Under the pieces are notes generated by a model, which was not told where the DNA came from, ran no database searches, and was given only the letters and a program-made list of their open reading frames with translations. This document shows, piece after piece, positions 1 through 5,070 of a stretch of 5,138 nucleotides of DNA (its first letter is position 1; every line of letters starts with the position of its first letter). A program made the translations under genes and the position numbers. Origin of the DNA: Bacillota bacterium (GTDB lineage Bacteria; Bacillota; Clostridia; Acetivibrionales; DSM-2933); NCBI GenBank assembly GCA_023441845.1, contig JAEZNF010000621.1, forward strand, positions 1-5,138. Direction: 5' to 3'.

Positions 1-25
1 AATACGATAATATCTATATCGTATT
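1..25. repeat. perfect inverted repeat / hairpin at window edge
   Basis: AATACGATA at 1-9 is exactly complementary to TATCGTATT at 17-25, leaving a 7-base loop. The stem is AT-rich and has no T-run on either side that would make it a classic intrinsic terminator. It may be a protein-binding site, a remnant of another element's end, or part of a larger structure cut by the window edge. The symmetry is certain; the function is unknown. Confidence 0.55.
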
Positions 26-121
26 CCCTTACTGCTCTGGCTCTGCAAGTCACCAAGAAGACACTCCGTCAGCCGCTTTAAAGCCATCTGCGGAGATTCT
101 TTAAGTATGGCTTCGTCAGCA

Positions 122-127
122 ATTCTA
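122..127. repeat. putative target-site duplication, left copy
   Basis: ATTCTA at 122-127 recurs at 2014-2019, just outside the opposite end of the insertion sequence and in direct orientation, as expected for a target duplication. One extra G (128) separates the left copy from the inverted repeat, while the right copy abuts its repeat. The duplication is therefore either imperfect or longer and mutated. Confidence 0.4.
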
Positions 128-128
128 G

Positions 129-142
129 AGTAATTTCGAAAA
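129..142 (+). repeat. left terminal inverted repeat of the insertion sequence
   Basis: AGTAATTTCGAAAA here matches the reverse complement of 2000-2013 at all 14 positions. Part of it (TTTCGAAA) is itself palindromic, which lowers the information content, but the flanking AGTAA and the final A are not part of that palindrome. Similarity stops at once beyond the repeat. Confidence 0.55.
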
Positions 143-318
143 CTAGCTTCCAGTAAATATATGGAAACGTTGTGATGAAAAAATATGGTAACAATTTGTA
201 AAATTAGAAATGATATAATAAGTTTTTAATCAAAAACATCAGATGAACCTTGAAAAGAGAATAGCAAAGCTAACCTTACAAAAATAAGGCTTAAAAGATT
301 AAATATTGGAGATATAGA
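143..318. other. non-coding 3' end of the insertion sequence
   Basis: This very AT-rich stretch lies between the transposase stop and the left inverted repeat and holds no credible gene. The one structure seen is an imperfect hairpin at 271-293 (TAACCTTA pairing with TAAGG-c-TTA around a CAAAAA loop). It lies shortly downstream of the transposase stop and could be a weak 3' processing or termination structure. On the minus strand no clear U-run follows it directly. Confidence 0.4.
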
Positions 319-1825
319 TTATGCTGCTTTTAGTAGTTTATCCTCAAGTAAATCTATAAAACTAAACCCAGATAGTTTGAGCCTTGAATCCAGCAAAACA
401 TTTAGGGAATGAATTATACTCCACCAAAAGGTACGCTTTTTACCTCTAGTGCGGGAGAGCTCGAGGCCATAATCATTGAGAATGCGCTTGTTTACACGCT
501 CTGATGTTGTGCGACTTTTCATATGCTCTTTCCATTCATCAGAGCCACGAGGAACTATTGTAAACAAGCGAAGGTCCCATACTGGCTTGATATAAATACA
601 TCTTCCATAATCAGAAGGAGAGCACTGCTCTTTGAATTCGCAGGACTCAATCCTACCCATAGCTAAGGGGCAACGGTATTTAATTCTGTGACGGCTTGGG
701 TCGTAACCTCTGTTAATCATTTCACGGCCTGCGATACAAAGAGGAGTACCATTTTTATTAATTTTTAATTGTGGTGGATAGGTATAATTACCATTATTTG
801 TTTAAAGGTATGAAAGCTTTCATTTCCCATTCATGAAGGAGTTTGTAGGTAGCATAATTATCGTGAGCAGCATCACCACAAAAACTATCAAAATGGAATG
901 TTGAGTAAAGCTTTTTGGCTTCAGTAAGATTGATAATAGCAGAAACACCATCAAACCTTTGAGCTTCAACCAAGCGGAGATATAAAGGAAGGTCAGTTTT
1001 GAGATCTTTATTATAGACGGAAAGGATATACTCGGTATAACCATAGAACCACTGCTCATGGTAGCTATCCCACCCCCAACGTGCATACGGGTCAGAGAAT
1101 TTGCGTTTGCAATCACAATTATAATTGCCATTTTCACCACAGTTACAGACCTTATTGCCATAGCTGCTTGCACCTGAGTTTATACAGGTTCCGTCACCGG
1201 AAATGTTTAGCTTTTTAACATCACCATAAAGGCCTTCTTTAGCGGAAGGTTCGACCCCAACTTTGGCAAATATTTGTTGCATAAGTATTTCGGGACGCGA
1301 ATCGAAAGACTTGCCTTCTAAGGCTAAATCAACAAATTTTTGTATAATACCTGGATGCCGAGGTGGTTGCTTTTGATTCTTGCCAAGTTTCTTGCGGGGT
1401 TTACGTTTGAAATTATGAAGAGAATGTTCAAATTCATACTGGATGTCTGGATTTGCCAACCACACTCGGTTGATAAGGTCATAATATGAACCGACTTGGT
1501 GAATTTCTGATCGAGAAAGCCCGATCATATAGCATAGGATTTCATTAGCCTGTAGTTTACTAATCCATTCAGTTATGCTATGTATTTTTAATTCTGACAT
1601 GAGAATAAAAGAGCGAATTAACTCAGGTTGATTTTTTGCTGGAGCACCTATAAGTGAATAATATGGTGCAAGCAATGGTAATAAAGGATCAAGATCAAGC
1701 AAATAGAGTTTGGATAAGGCATCTTTATACTGCAAAACATTGTCCTTATCAGATTCATAAAACGGTAAAATTTTTTCCAGTAGGTAGCTTTGATATTCTT
1801 TGTGCGAACGCCAATAACCTAACAT
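319..1825 (-). pseudogene. DDE transposase, IS1182-like, disrupted by a +1 frameshift
   Basis: The 5' part (1825 to the TAA at 796-794) gives 343 residues. The remainder runs in the +1 frame from 795 to the TAA at 321-319 and gives 158 more. Skipping the base at 796 turns PLNK-stop into PLNK followed by NGNYTYPPQL, restoring one protein of about 501 residues, a normal length for such transposases. The catalytic triad is readable: D211 in ISGDGTC, D318 in CGDAAHD and the E of RTTSERVNK (442 in the repaired numbering). A CxC-x7-CxC cluster lies at 227-239, and four Cys follow the frameshift (RCPLA, ESCEF, EQCSP, GRCIY). The ATG at 1825 is preceded by AGAGGTG, a reasonable ribosome binding site. 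The most likely cause is a one-base indel; programmed frameshifting is not supported. Family placement is by motif memory, not by a search. Confidence 0.88.
794..800 (-). other. frameshift site in the transposase gene
   Basis: On the minus strand the codons AAC AAA TAA end the 5' frame at 796-794, whereas the downstream transposase frame needs AAT GGT AAT beginning at 795. One surplus base, or two missing bases, in the A-rich run explains the break. A sequencing error in this short A-rich stretch is possible. Confidence 0.75.
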
Positions 1826-1994
1826 TTACAACACCTCTAAAATTAAGTAGTATGGTAAAAAAGAACCATCCACTTCGATTTTTGGGGCGTTGTGAAAATG
1901 TCAAGTGTTTTTGGAAAAAAAGTTTGAATTTTCAGTGTTTTTTTGGGGGCAAAATAAAAAAAGCAACTCCTAAAAGTCACTGATATTAATAAAT
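1826..1994. other. non-coding 5' region of the insertion sequence
   Basis: This is the leader of the transposase gene inside the element and contains no gene. On the minus strand a consensus-like TTGACA lies at 1904-1899. The hexamer 17 bases further on (AAATCG) is a poor -10, so a promoter is possible but unproven. Two similar runs occur on the plus strand (AGTGTTTTTGG and AGTGTTTTTTTGG, near 1904 and 1934). A T7/A7 pair flanks GGGGG near 1938-1962 and could form a weak stem. Confidence 0.35.
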
Positions 1995-2150
1995 ATGAAT
2001 TTTCGAAATTACTATTCTAAAGAATGGGGGGCAAAAGGCCTGGGATTCGCTACGTTAGGAACTTTGGAGCAGCTTTGTAGAAATGCTTTATTGATTTTTG
2101 TCAGCGATAAGGAAAGAGCGGTAGCTTGTAGTAAACTTTATCCTATTTAG
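1995..2150 (+). CDS. doubtful small ORF, 51 codons, unknown
   Basis: ATG at 1995 opens 51 codons ending with TAG at 2148-2150 and reads MNFRNYYSKEWGAKGLGFAT and onward. It is the only plus-strand frame here that does not lie wholly under a better minus-strand gene, and its last 8 bases overlap the 3' end of the HEAT gene on the opposite strand. Against it: no ribosome binding site precedes the ATG, and its first codons lie within the terminal inverted repeat of the insertion sequence, so an ATG there could be accidental. I do not recognise the product. It may be chance or a remnant fused to the element's end. Confidence 0.2.
   Translation: MNFRNYYSKEWGAKGLGFATLGTLEQLCRNALLIFVSDKERAVACSKLYPI
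2000..2013 (-). repeat. right terminal inverted repeat of the insertion sequence
   Basis: TTTTCGAAATTACT on the plus strand is the exact reverse complement of 129-142. It lies about 175 bases upstream of the transposase start, a spacing close to that between the left repeat and the transposase stop. Confidence 0.55.
2014..2019. repeat. putative target-site duplication, right copy
   Basis: ATTCTA directly abuts the right inverted repeat and equals 122-127 at the other end. The bases further out differ between the two sides, so six bases is the supported length. Confidence 0.4.
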
Positions 2151-2658
2151 AACCATCACCATGTGTTTGCTCCATTTCAAATAAATCCAATGATTCCTTA
2201 AGGAAATCAATCTTATCCTCTAATTTTTCTATTTCTTTTTCAATCTTCATAATATACTCTTGTCTAGATTTCTTGGGCACATCCTCTATTATAGCTTCAA
2301 TAAGAATAAATGATTTTCTACTCACTTCAAAATTTCCTTCGACCAAAAAATCAACAAGTAAATCTAAATGTGTTGAATAATCAAATGGTTCTAATGCAGC
2401 TAAAAGGTTTCCACGATAACCCTTTGTTTTTGGATGCTTTAACATTCTAATTATCGGTTCAACAACTTCTTGCGTACCAATTCCCGCCAAGGCTAACGCT
2501 ATTTCATTCCTTAACAAATGGTTGTTTGTTTTTTCTAATTGCTCTAAAAGAAAGGGAAGTGCAGTTTTAATTTTATAATCTGCAATTCGTTCTATCATAG
2601 ATAAAGCCTCATCAACTTTATTGCTGTTTATCTTCTCCTCCAATTGTTTTAAATCCAT
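2143..2658 (-). CDS. HEAT-repeat protein, possible immunity protein
   Basis: This is a 171-residue, wholly helical-looking soluble protein with no signal peptide or membrane segment. Residues about 30-125 form three helix-pair units of HEAT/ARM type: KTALPFLLEQLEKTNNHLLR with NEIALALAGIG, then TQEVVEPIIRMLKH with NLLAALEPF, then HLDLLVDFLVEG with VSRKSFILIEAIIED. Residues about 133-164 (EYIMKIEKEIEKLEDKIDFL) look like a coiled coil, and the tail is polar. HEAT units normally bind proteins, so the role is likely to be binding a partner rather than catalysis. The ATG at 2658 is supported by AAGGAG seven bases upstream. That site overlaps the stop codon of the preceding frame, so the two are probably translationally coupled. 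A short gene tightly behind the 3' end of another frame fits an immunity gene after a toxin tail, but that is inference. Alternatives are an orphan HEAT scaffold protein or a phycobilisome-lyase-like HEAT protein. Confidence 0.8.
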   Translation of the reverse strand: MDLKQLEEKINSNKVDEALSMIERIADYKIKTALPFLLEQLEKTNNHLLRNEIALALAGIGTQEVVEPIIRMLKHPKTKGYRGNLLAALEPFDYSTHLDLLVDFLVEGNFEVSRKSFILIEAIIEDVPKKSRQEYIMKIEKEIEKLEDKIDFLKESLDLFEMEQTHGDGSK

Positions 2659-2672
2659 ATGATTACTCCTTA
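2659..2672 (-). promoter_or_regulatory. coupled stop codon and ribosome binding site
   Basis: On the minus strand TTAAGGAG overlaps the TAA stop (2672-2670) of the upstream frame, and seven bases later comes the ATG at 2658. Ribosomes finishing the first frame would be placed to start the HEAT gene, the usual sign of a two-gene operon. Confidence 0.6.
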
Positions 2673-2873
2673 ATTTCCTTTATTATATCCTCTTGGATAT
2701 CCTTTTGGCTTTTCTAACTCAACCCATTGATTATAAGCTTCATCAGCTATTTCTCTGGAGTCAATATCTCTACCACCCCAATTCGGAACGTTCAGATGCT
2801 CAAAAAGGGAAAGCCGGATTTTGTGCTGGTGTTCCATCCAGATATAGCCAGTAGCAAAGGTAGAGTAGCGCAA
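2670..2873 (-). CDS. short chimeric ORF; tail resembles the C-terminal end of a larger, truncated protein
   Basis: The longest frame (TTG at 2873, 67 codons) looks like two unrelated pieces. The last 38 or so residues, from about 2792 onward (PNWGGRDIDSREIADEAYNQ, then a W-V-E-L segment and KGYPRGYNKGN), have the charged, Trp/Tyr/Gly-rich look of a compact domain's C-terminus and share local base composition with the HEAT gene. The first 27 residues fall in the G+C-richer patchwork block and repeat copy A. No good ribosome binding site precedes the TTG, so the natural gene start is probably lost. Its position directly ahead of, and coupled to, the HEAT gene suggests the remaining tip of a polymorphic toxin or other effector. 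I do not recognise the domain family, and no catalytic motif can be claimed. Confidence 0.35.
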   Translation of the reverse strand: MRYSTFATGYIWMEHQHKIRLSLFEHLNVPNWGGRDIDSREIADEAYNQWVELEKPKGYPRGYNKGN

Positions 2874-2879
2874 AAAGAA

Positions 2880-2904
2880 GTCGAGTTCCCTTGTACCTAT
2901 AACC
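2880..2904 (+). repeat. 25-bp dispersed repeat, copy A
   Basis: GTCGAGTTCC, three variable bases, then GTACCTATAACC. Copy B at 2938-2962 matches at 22 of 25 positions, and all differences fall in the three-base centre. The similarity extends weakly upstream through an A-run and downstream to an ATA. Identical outer halves around a variable centre suggest a recognised site rather than a coding remnant. Confidence 0.75.
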
Positions 2905-2918
2905 TGGATACCTCTCTT

Positions 2919-2957
2919 TAGGTACGGAAAAAAAACAGTCGAGTTCCACCGTACCTA
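2919..2957. repeat. 9-bp inverted repeat around copy B
   Basis: TAGGTACGG at 2919-2927 is the exact complement of CCGTACCTA at 2949-2957, with a 21-base loop holding an A-run and the first half of copy B. Seven bases of the same left arm (TAGGTAC, 2919-2925) can instead pair with GTACCTA at 2893-2899 in copy A, so two folds are mutually exclusive. A transcript of either strand could switch between them, or the symmetry may mark a recombinase site. Confidence 0.55.
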
Positions 2958-2962
2958 TAACC
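2938..2962 (+). repeat. 25-bp dispersed repeat, copy B
   Basis: Second copy of the repeat, in the same orientation, starting 58 bases after copy A: GTCGAGTTCC, ACC, GTACCTATAACC. It lies 54 bases beyond the stop codon of the acetyltransferase gene, on that gene's 3' side. Confidence 0.75.
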
Positions 2963-3016
2963 CACATAAGGGTAGGATAGTTGATATTACAGTGTTATAG
3001 GAGATTACGGAAGGTT

Positions 3017-3520
3017 TTATCCAAATACTTTATAATAACAATAAAAATCGTGTCCATACCTAAAGACTTCCCCAGTTTCTCGGAAACCAAATTTGCGATA
3101 TAACATTAGAGCATTATAATTTGTTTTACTAACCAAAAATCTCATGCCATTATATCCCCTTCTTTTACAATCTTGCATTACAGATTCTAATAATTTTGAA
3201 GCAATTCCTTTTCTCTGCATAAAAGGGAGAACCCCTATCCTCGCCAATTCACAAGGTCTTGTCATCATTGCATCCCAAGTTAAATCGCCTAATTCATCTA
3301 GTGGTCCAGCTGTTGCCACAGCTATGATTTTTTCACTTTCATCAGTCAAGCAATATAAAGAGCTGATTTTTATATCTGCTCTTATTTCTCTCGTTGAAGG
3401 ATACTCATCATGCCATGTGCATCCCTGTGTTCCTATAATACTCTTATAAATCTCCAAAATATTATTTTCATCTTCCTGTTCCGCTAATCGGAACTTATAC
3501 CCAACATTATCGCTTCTCAT
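3017..3520 (-). CDS. GNAT-family N-acetyltransferase
   Basis: This 167-residue cytoplasmic enzyme of the GNAT superfamily would move an acetyl group from acetyl-CoA to an amine; the substrate cannot be told. An N-terminal strand and helix (YKFRLAEQEDENNILEIYKS, 8-27) begins the fold. The core acetyl-CoA motif A lies at 91-115 (ELARIGVLPFMQRKGIASKL), with the pyrophosphate-binding Q102-R-K-G-I-A107 of the Q/R-x-x-G-x-G/A pattern. Motif B follows at 133-150 (TNYNALMLYRKFGFRETG), including N136 and Y141, both usual in the family. Length is typical and no break is seen. The ATG at 3520 follows an AAAGGA-type site about ten bases upstream. It stands alone between the HEAT pair and the IS110 element, bracketed by copies of the dispersed repeat, which suggests it moves as cargo. 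It could be an antibiotic, toxin or protein acetyltransferase. Confidence 0.92.
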   Translation of the reverse strand: MRSDNVGYKFRLAEQEDENNILEIYKSIIGTQGCTWHDEYPSTREIRADIKISSLYCLTDESEKIIAVATAGPLDELGDLTWDAMMTRPCELARIGVLPFMQRKGIASKLLESVMQDCKRRGYNGMRFLVSKTNYNALMLYRKFGFRETGEVFRYGHDFYCYYKVFG

Positions 3521-3557
3521 AATAGTTCTATCCTTTCTCTATGCGCTACAAAATTGC

Positions 3558-3582
3558 GTCAGAGTTCCCGTGTACCCCTTAA
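3558..3582 (+). repeat. dispersed repeat, diverged copy C
   Basis: GTCAGAGTTCCCGTGTACCCCTTAA aligns with copies A and B over GTC(a)GAGTTCC-N3-GTACC in the same orientation, with one inserted base and a diverged right half. It lies upstream of the acetyltransferase start, so copies A/B and C bracket that gene. The match is imperfect and shorter than between A and B. Confidence 0.4.
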
Positions 3583-3612
3583 TAGCGATACTCCCGCATG
3601 AATACTGGCTTT

Positions 3613-3628
3613 CGGGGTTTTTGCCCCG
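3613..3628. terminator. G+C-rich hairpin between the IS110 element and the acetyltransferase gene
   Basis: CGGGG at 3613-3617 pairs with CCCCG at 3624-3628 around a six-base loop. On the plus strand the stem is followed by GCAATTTTATT, only partly T-rich; on the minus strand no T-run follows. It could end transcripts leaving the IS110 recombinase gene, but it is a weak intrinsic terminator at best. Confidence 0.35.
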
Positions 3629-3688
3629 GCAATTTTATTGTAATCTGTATAACTGCTAATATATATAAGGAAGATTTTCAATTACTAT

Positions 3689-3706
3689 GGGGGAATTGCT
3701 TCCCCC
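3689..3706 (-). terminator. GNRA-capped hairpin just downstream of the IS110 recombinase gene
   Basis: On the minus strand GGGGGAA, loop GCAA, then TTCCCCC form a perfect 7-bp stem closed by a GNRA-type tetraloop, 16 bases beyond the recombinase stop codon. No T-run follows, so it is not a textbook intrinsic terminator. It could stabilise the mRNA 3' end or be a structural part of the element's right end. Confidence 0.45.
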
Positions 3707-3722
3707 CGATGGCTAAATTATA

Positions 3723-4955
3723 TCATTCTTCCGCAGCTTGTGGCAGTGGGTTTATGTATTCGGTCTTGTAGCGCATCATACCGTATATTATATTTACAAG
3801 TCTTCGCATGACTGCTTTTAAGGCCTGCTTATGCGTTTTTCCTTCACTCATTTTCTTGCGGTAATAGTCGTAGAATATAGGATTTACGTGTTTTCCGCTT
3901 GCTCCGGCATTATTGGAAACTCTCACTGCTAAACTATAGAATATATGGTGTAAAGTCCTGTCACCTAAAGCATTTGCAAGTTGTTTGTCAGTTTTGCCGG
4001 AAGAATACGAGACTGGGGAAATTCCGCTGTATTTTGCTAATTTGTCGGCACTGCTGAAACGGTTAATATCTCCGATTTGAGCAATTAAAGAGGCTTCCGT
4101 TATGAAGTCAATTCCCTTCATGGTCTGCAATTTGTAACCGAATAGTGGCAAAATAGCTTTTATCTGCGTTTCCACTTCCTCAAGTTCCTTTTTAACGGCT
4201 TTTATCTGCCGTATGGTTGAAGATATTATAAAATCCCTGACTTCCTGAAAACCGACTTCGACAACATTATCATTTTCAACACTTTCAAGGATTTGGTCAG
4301 CTTTCTTTTCCCCGAAATAACGGGAACTATTTTCATATAGGAACTCTCCCAATTCGGTAACAGTAATTCCTTTAAGCTTTGACGGCGACGGGTATTTCTC
4401 CCAAAATTGAAGGGCGCATTTCCCGTCAAAACTATTAAAGTAATCGTGAAAACTCGGATAATGCTGTATCAGTAGGCTTTGAGCCTGATTTACAAGGCTT
4501 GTAATAGATTTTACTAAATTGCTTCTCCTTGCTACAAGCTGAGACAACGCCCAGTGCAAATCTTCCGGTTTTGCATCCGGCAATTCTGCGAAGCGGTTTA
4601 ATAAGATACGGGCAACACATAGCGCATCATGGCTGTCGGTTTTGTGGTAGACGCTTTGAGTTTTTCGCTCAAGCTGTGTTAGAGATGGATTAACATATTT
4701 GACGGTATTACCTTTGGAAAGCAGAAAGACAGCAAGCGGCCTGCCGGAAGAATTCACATCCTCAAGACCATACAACGGCGTAATTCCTTCACTTAAATGT
4801 CTGCTTACTTCTTTTGTAAGTTTGGAAAAATCAGAGGGATTATTTTTAAATGTAACCTCTCCAAGCTTTTCCCCGAAAGCGTTGATAATAACAGCGGTGT
4901 GGCTTTGACGGTGTAAATCTGCTCCTACATAGACATGTTTTAATTTTGGGTGCAT
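3723..4955 (-). CDS. IS110-family recombinase (transposase), intact
   Basis: This 410-residue DEDD recombinase of the IS110 family cuts and rejoins DNA through a RuvC-like N-terminal domain and a C-terminal Transposase_20 domain. In the N-terminal part, D13 (VGADLHRQ), E65 (YGLEDVNSSG), and D107 and D110 (KTDSHDA) match the family's acidic residues. Residues about 215-270 are rich in charged helix, as in the coiled-coil linker. The C-terminal domain spans about 276-322 (LQTMKGIDFITEASLIAQIG ... AKYSGISP ... SYSSGKT), with S319 before Gly as the probable nucleophile. I chose the ATG at 4955 because AGGAGG stands eight bases before it; an in-frame TTG at 4997 would add 14 residues that are not family-like and would swallow that site. 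Length is usual and no break is seen, so the enzyme looks functional. IS110-group enzymes work with a bridge RNA encoded upstream, and structured non-coding DNA lies there. Confidence 0.95.
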   Translation of the reverse strand: MHPKLKHVYVGADLHRQSHTAVIINAFGEKLGEVTFKNNPSDFSKLTKEVSRHLSEGITPLYGLEDVNSSGRPLAVFLLSKGNTVKYVNPSLTQLERKTQSVYHKTDSHDALCVARILLNRFAELPDAKPEDLHWALSQLVARRSNLVKSITSLVNQAQSLLIQHYPSFHDYFNSFDGKCALQFWEKYPSPSKLKGITVTELGEFLYENSSRYFGEKKADQILESVENDNVVEVGFQEVRDFIISSTIRQIKAVKKELEEVETQIKAILPLFGYKLQTMKGIDFITEASLIAQIGDINRFSSADKLAKYSGISPVSYSSGKTDKQLANALGDRTLHHIFYSLAVRVSNNAGASGKHVNPIFYDYYRKKMSEGKTHKQALKAVMRRLVNIIYGMMRYKTEYINPLPQAAEE

Positions 4956-4962
4956 AAAATCA

Positions 4963-4968
4963 ACCTCC
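4963..4968 (-). promoter_or_regulatory. ribosome binding site fixing the recombinase start
   Basis: AGGAGG on the minus strand (CCTCCT at 4963-4968) stands before the ATG at 4955 with near-ideal spacing. It is the strongest ribosome binding site in the window and decides the start codon in favour of the shorter protein beginning MHPKLKHVY. Confidence 0.85.
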
Positions 4969-5023
4969 TGTAAATTTATTTGATTTTCAAAGGACAAAAT
5001 TTGTTGTTTGCATCCCTAATAAA

Positions 5024-5055
5024 GCGTTAAAAACCTTTAAAACAAAGGCTTCCGC
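5024..5055 (-). ncRNA. stem-loop II of the candidate bridge RNA
   Basis: On the minus strand AAGCCTTT pairs with AAAGGTTT around a GUUUU loop. G-U pairs extend the stem, and a GCG/CGC clamp (5053-5055 with 5024-5026) closes it beyond a three-base bulge. It lies about 15 bases after the long stem-loop on the same strand and 69 bases before the recombinase start codon. Confidence 0.4.
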
Positions 5056-5070
5056 ATCAGGTACTGAGCA

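Larger units (their letters stand above)
1..127 (-). other. open minus-strand frame running off the left edge (possible gene fragment)
   Basis: Outside the insertion sequence, the minus strand is open for 42 codons from 126 to the window edge and reads RIADEAILKESPQMALKRL and onward, a composition that looks protein-like. No start codon with a ribosome binding site is visible. In the same phase the frame stays open inside the element up to a stop at 228-226. If the element is removed using the proposed target duplication, the frame continues into the right flank until a TAA at 2057-2055. I do not recognise the product. It could be the middle of a gene broken by the insertion or a chance open frame. 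Confidence 0.22.
129..2013 (-). mobile_element. IS1182-like insertion sequence, about 1.9 kb, with frameshifted transposase
   Basis: The element is defined by a 14-bp inverted repeat (AGTAATTTCGAAAA at 129-142, its complement at 2000-2013) enclosing one long transposase gene, with about 180 bases of non-coding DNA at each end. A shared ATTCTA outside both ends fits a target duplication. The single transposase with a DDE arrangement and a Cys-bearing segment between the second D and the E resembles IS1182-type or unclassified (ISNCY) elements. The family name is inference and the ends are supported only by internal symmetry. Because the transposase is frameshifted, the copy is probably immobile unless complemented by a relative. 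Confidence 0.6.

Noticed and set aside
790..806. Programmed -1 frameshift at T TTA AAC in the transposase
   Set aside because: The -1 frame stops after about twelve codons, and the catalytic downstream half lies in the +1 frame.
820..1173. 117-codon minus-strand frame
   Set aside because: It lies wholly within the transposase gene in another frame. The transposase frame carries the catalytic motifs, and this frame's hydrophobic composition is a shadow.
166..1897. CGTTGTGA shared by the two ends of the insertion sequence (near 169 and 1888)
   Set aside because: The copies are in direct, not inverted, orientation and only eight bases long, so they do not define the element's ends.
1876..1904. 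Sigma-70 promoter for the transposase from TTGACA at 1904-1899
   Set aside because: The -35 is good but the hexamer at correct spacing (AAATCG) is a poor -10, so it is mentioned only within the leader region and not called as a promoter.
1654..1983. 109-codon plus-strand frame
   Set aside because: It is antisense to the transposase start and its leader, shows no recognisable motif or ribosome binding site, and has a low-complexity tail from the A/T runs.
2880..2962. CRISPR-like spacing: 25-bp repeats with a 33-bp interval
   Set aside because: There are only two copies. They differ at three positions, the interval itself pairs with the repeats, the third copy is 600 bases away, and no cas gene is visible.
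3144..3449. 101-codon plus-strand frame
   Set aside because: It lies entirely antisense to the acetyltransferase gene, which has clear GNAT motifs.
2880..3582. Integron attC sites around the acetyltransferase gene
   Set aside because: The repeats lack the GTTRRRY/RYYYAAC core pairs and the long folded palindrome of attC. No integron integrase is in the window.
4226..4908. Three short frames (4226-4429, 4435-4620, 4699-4908)
   Set aside because: All lie inside the IS110 recombinase gene in other frames or on the other strand and show no family features.
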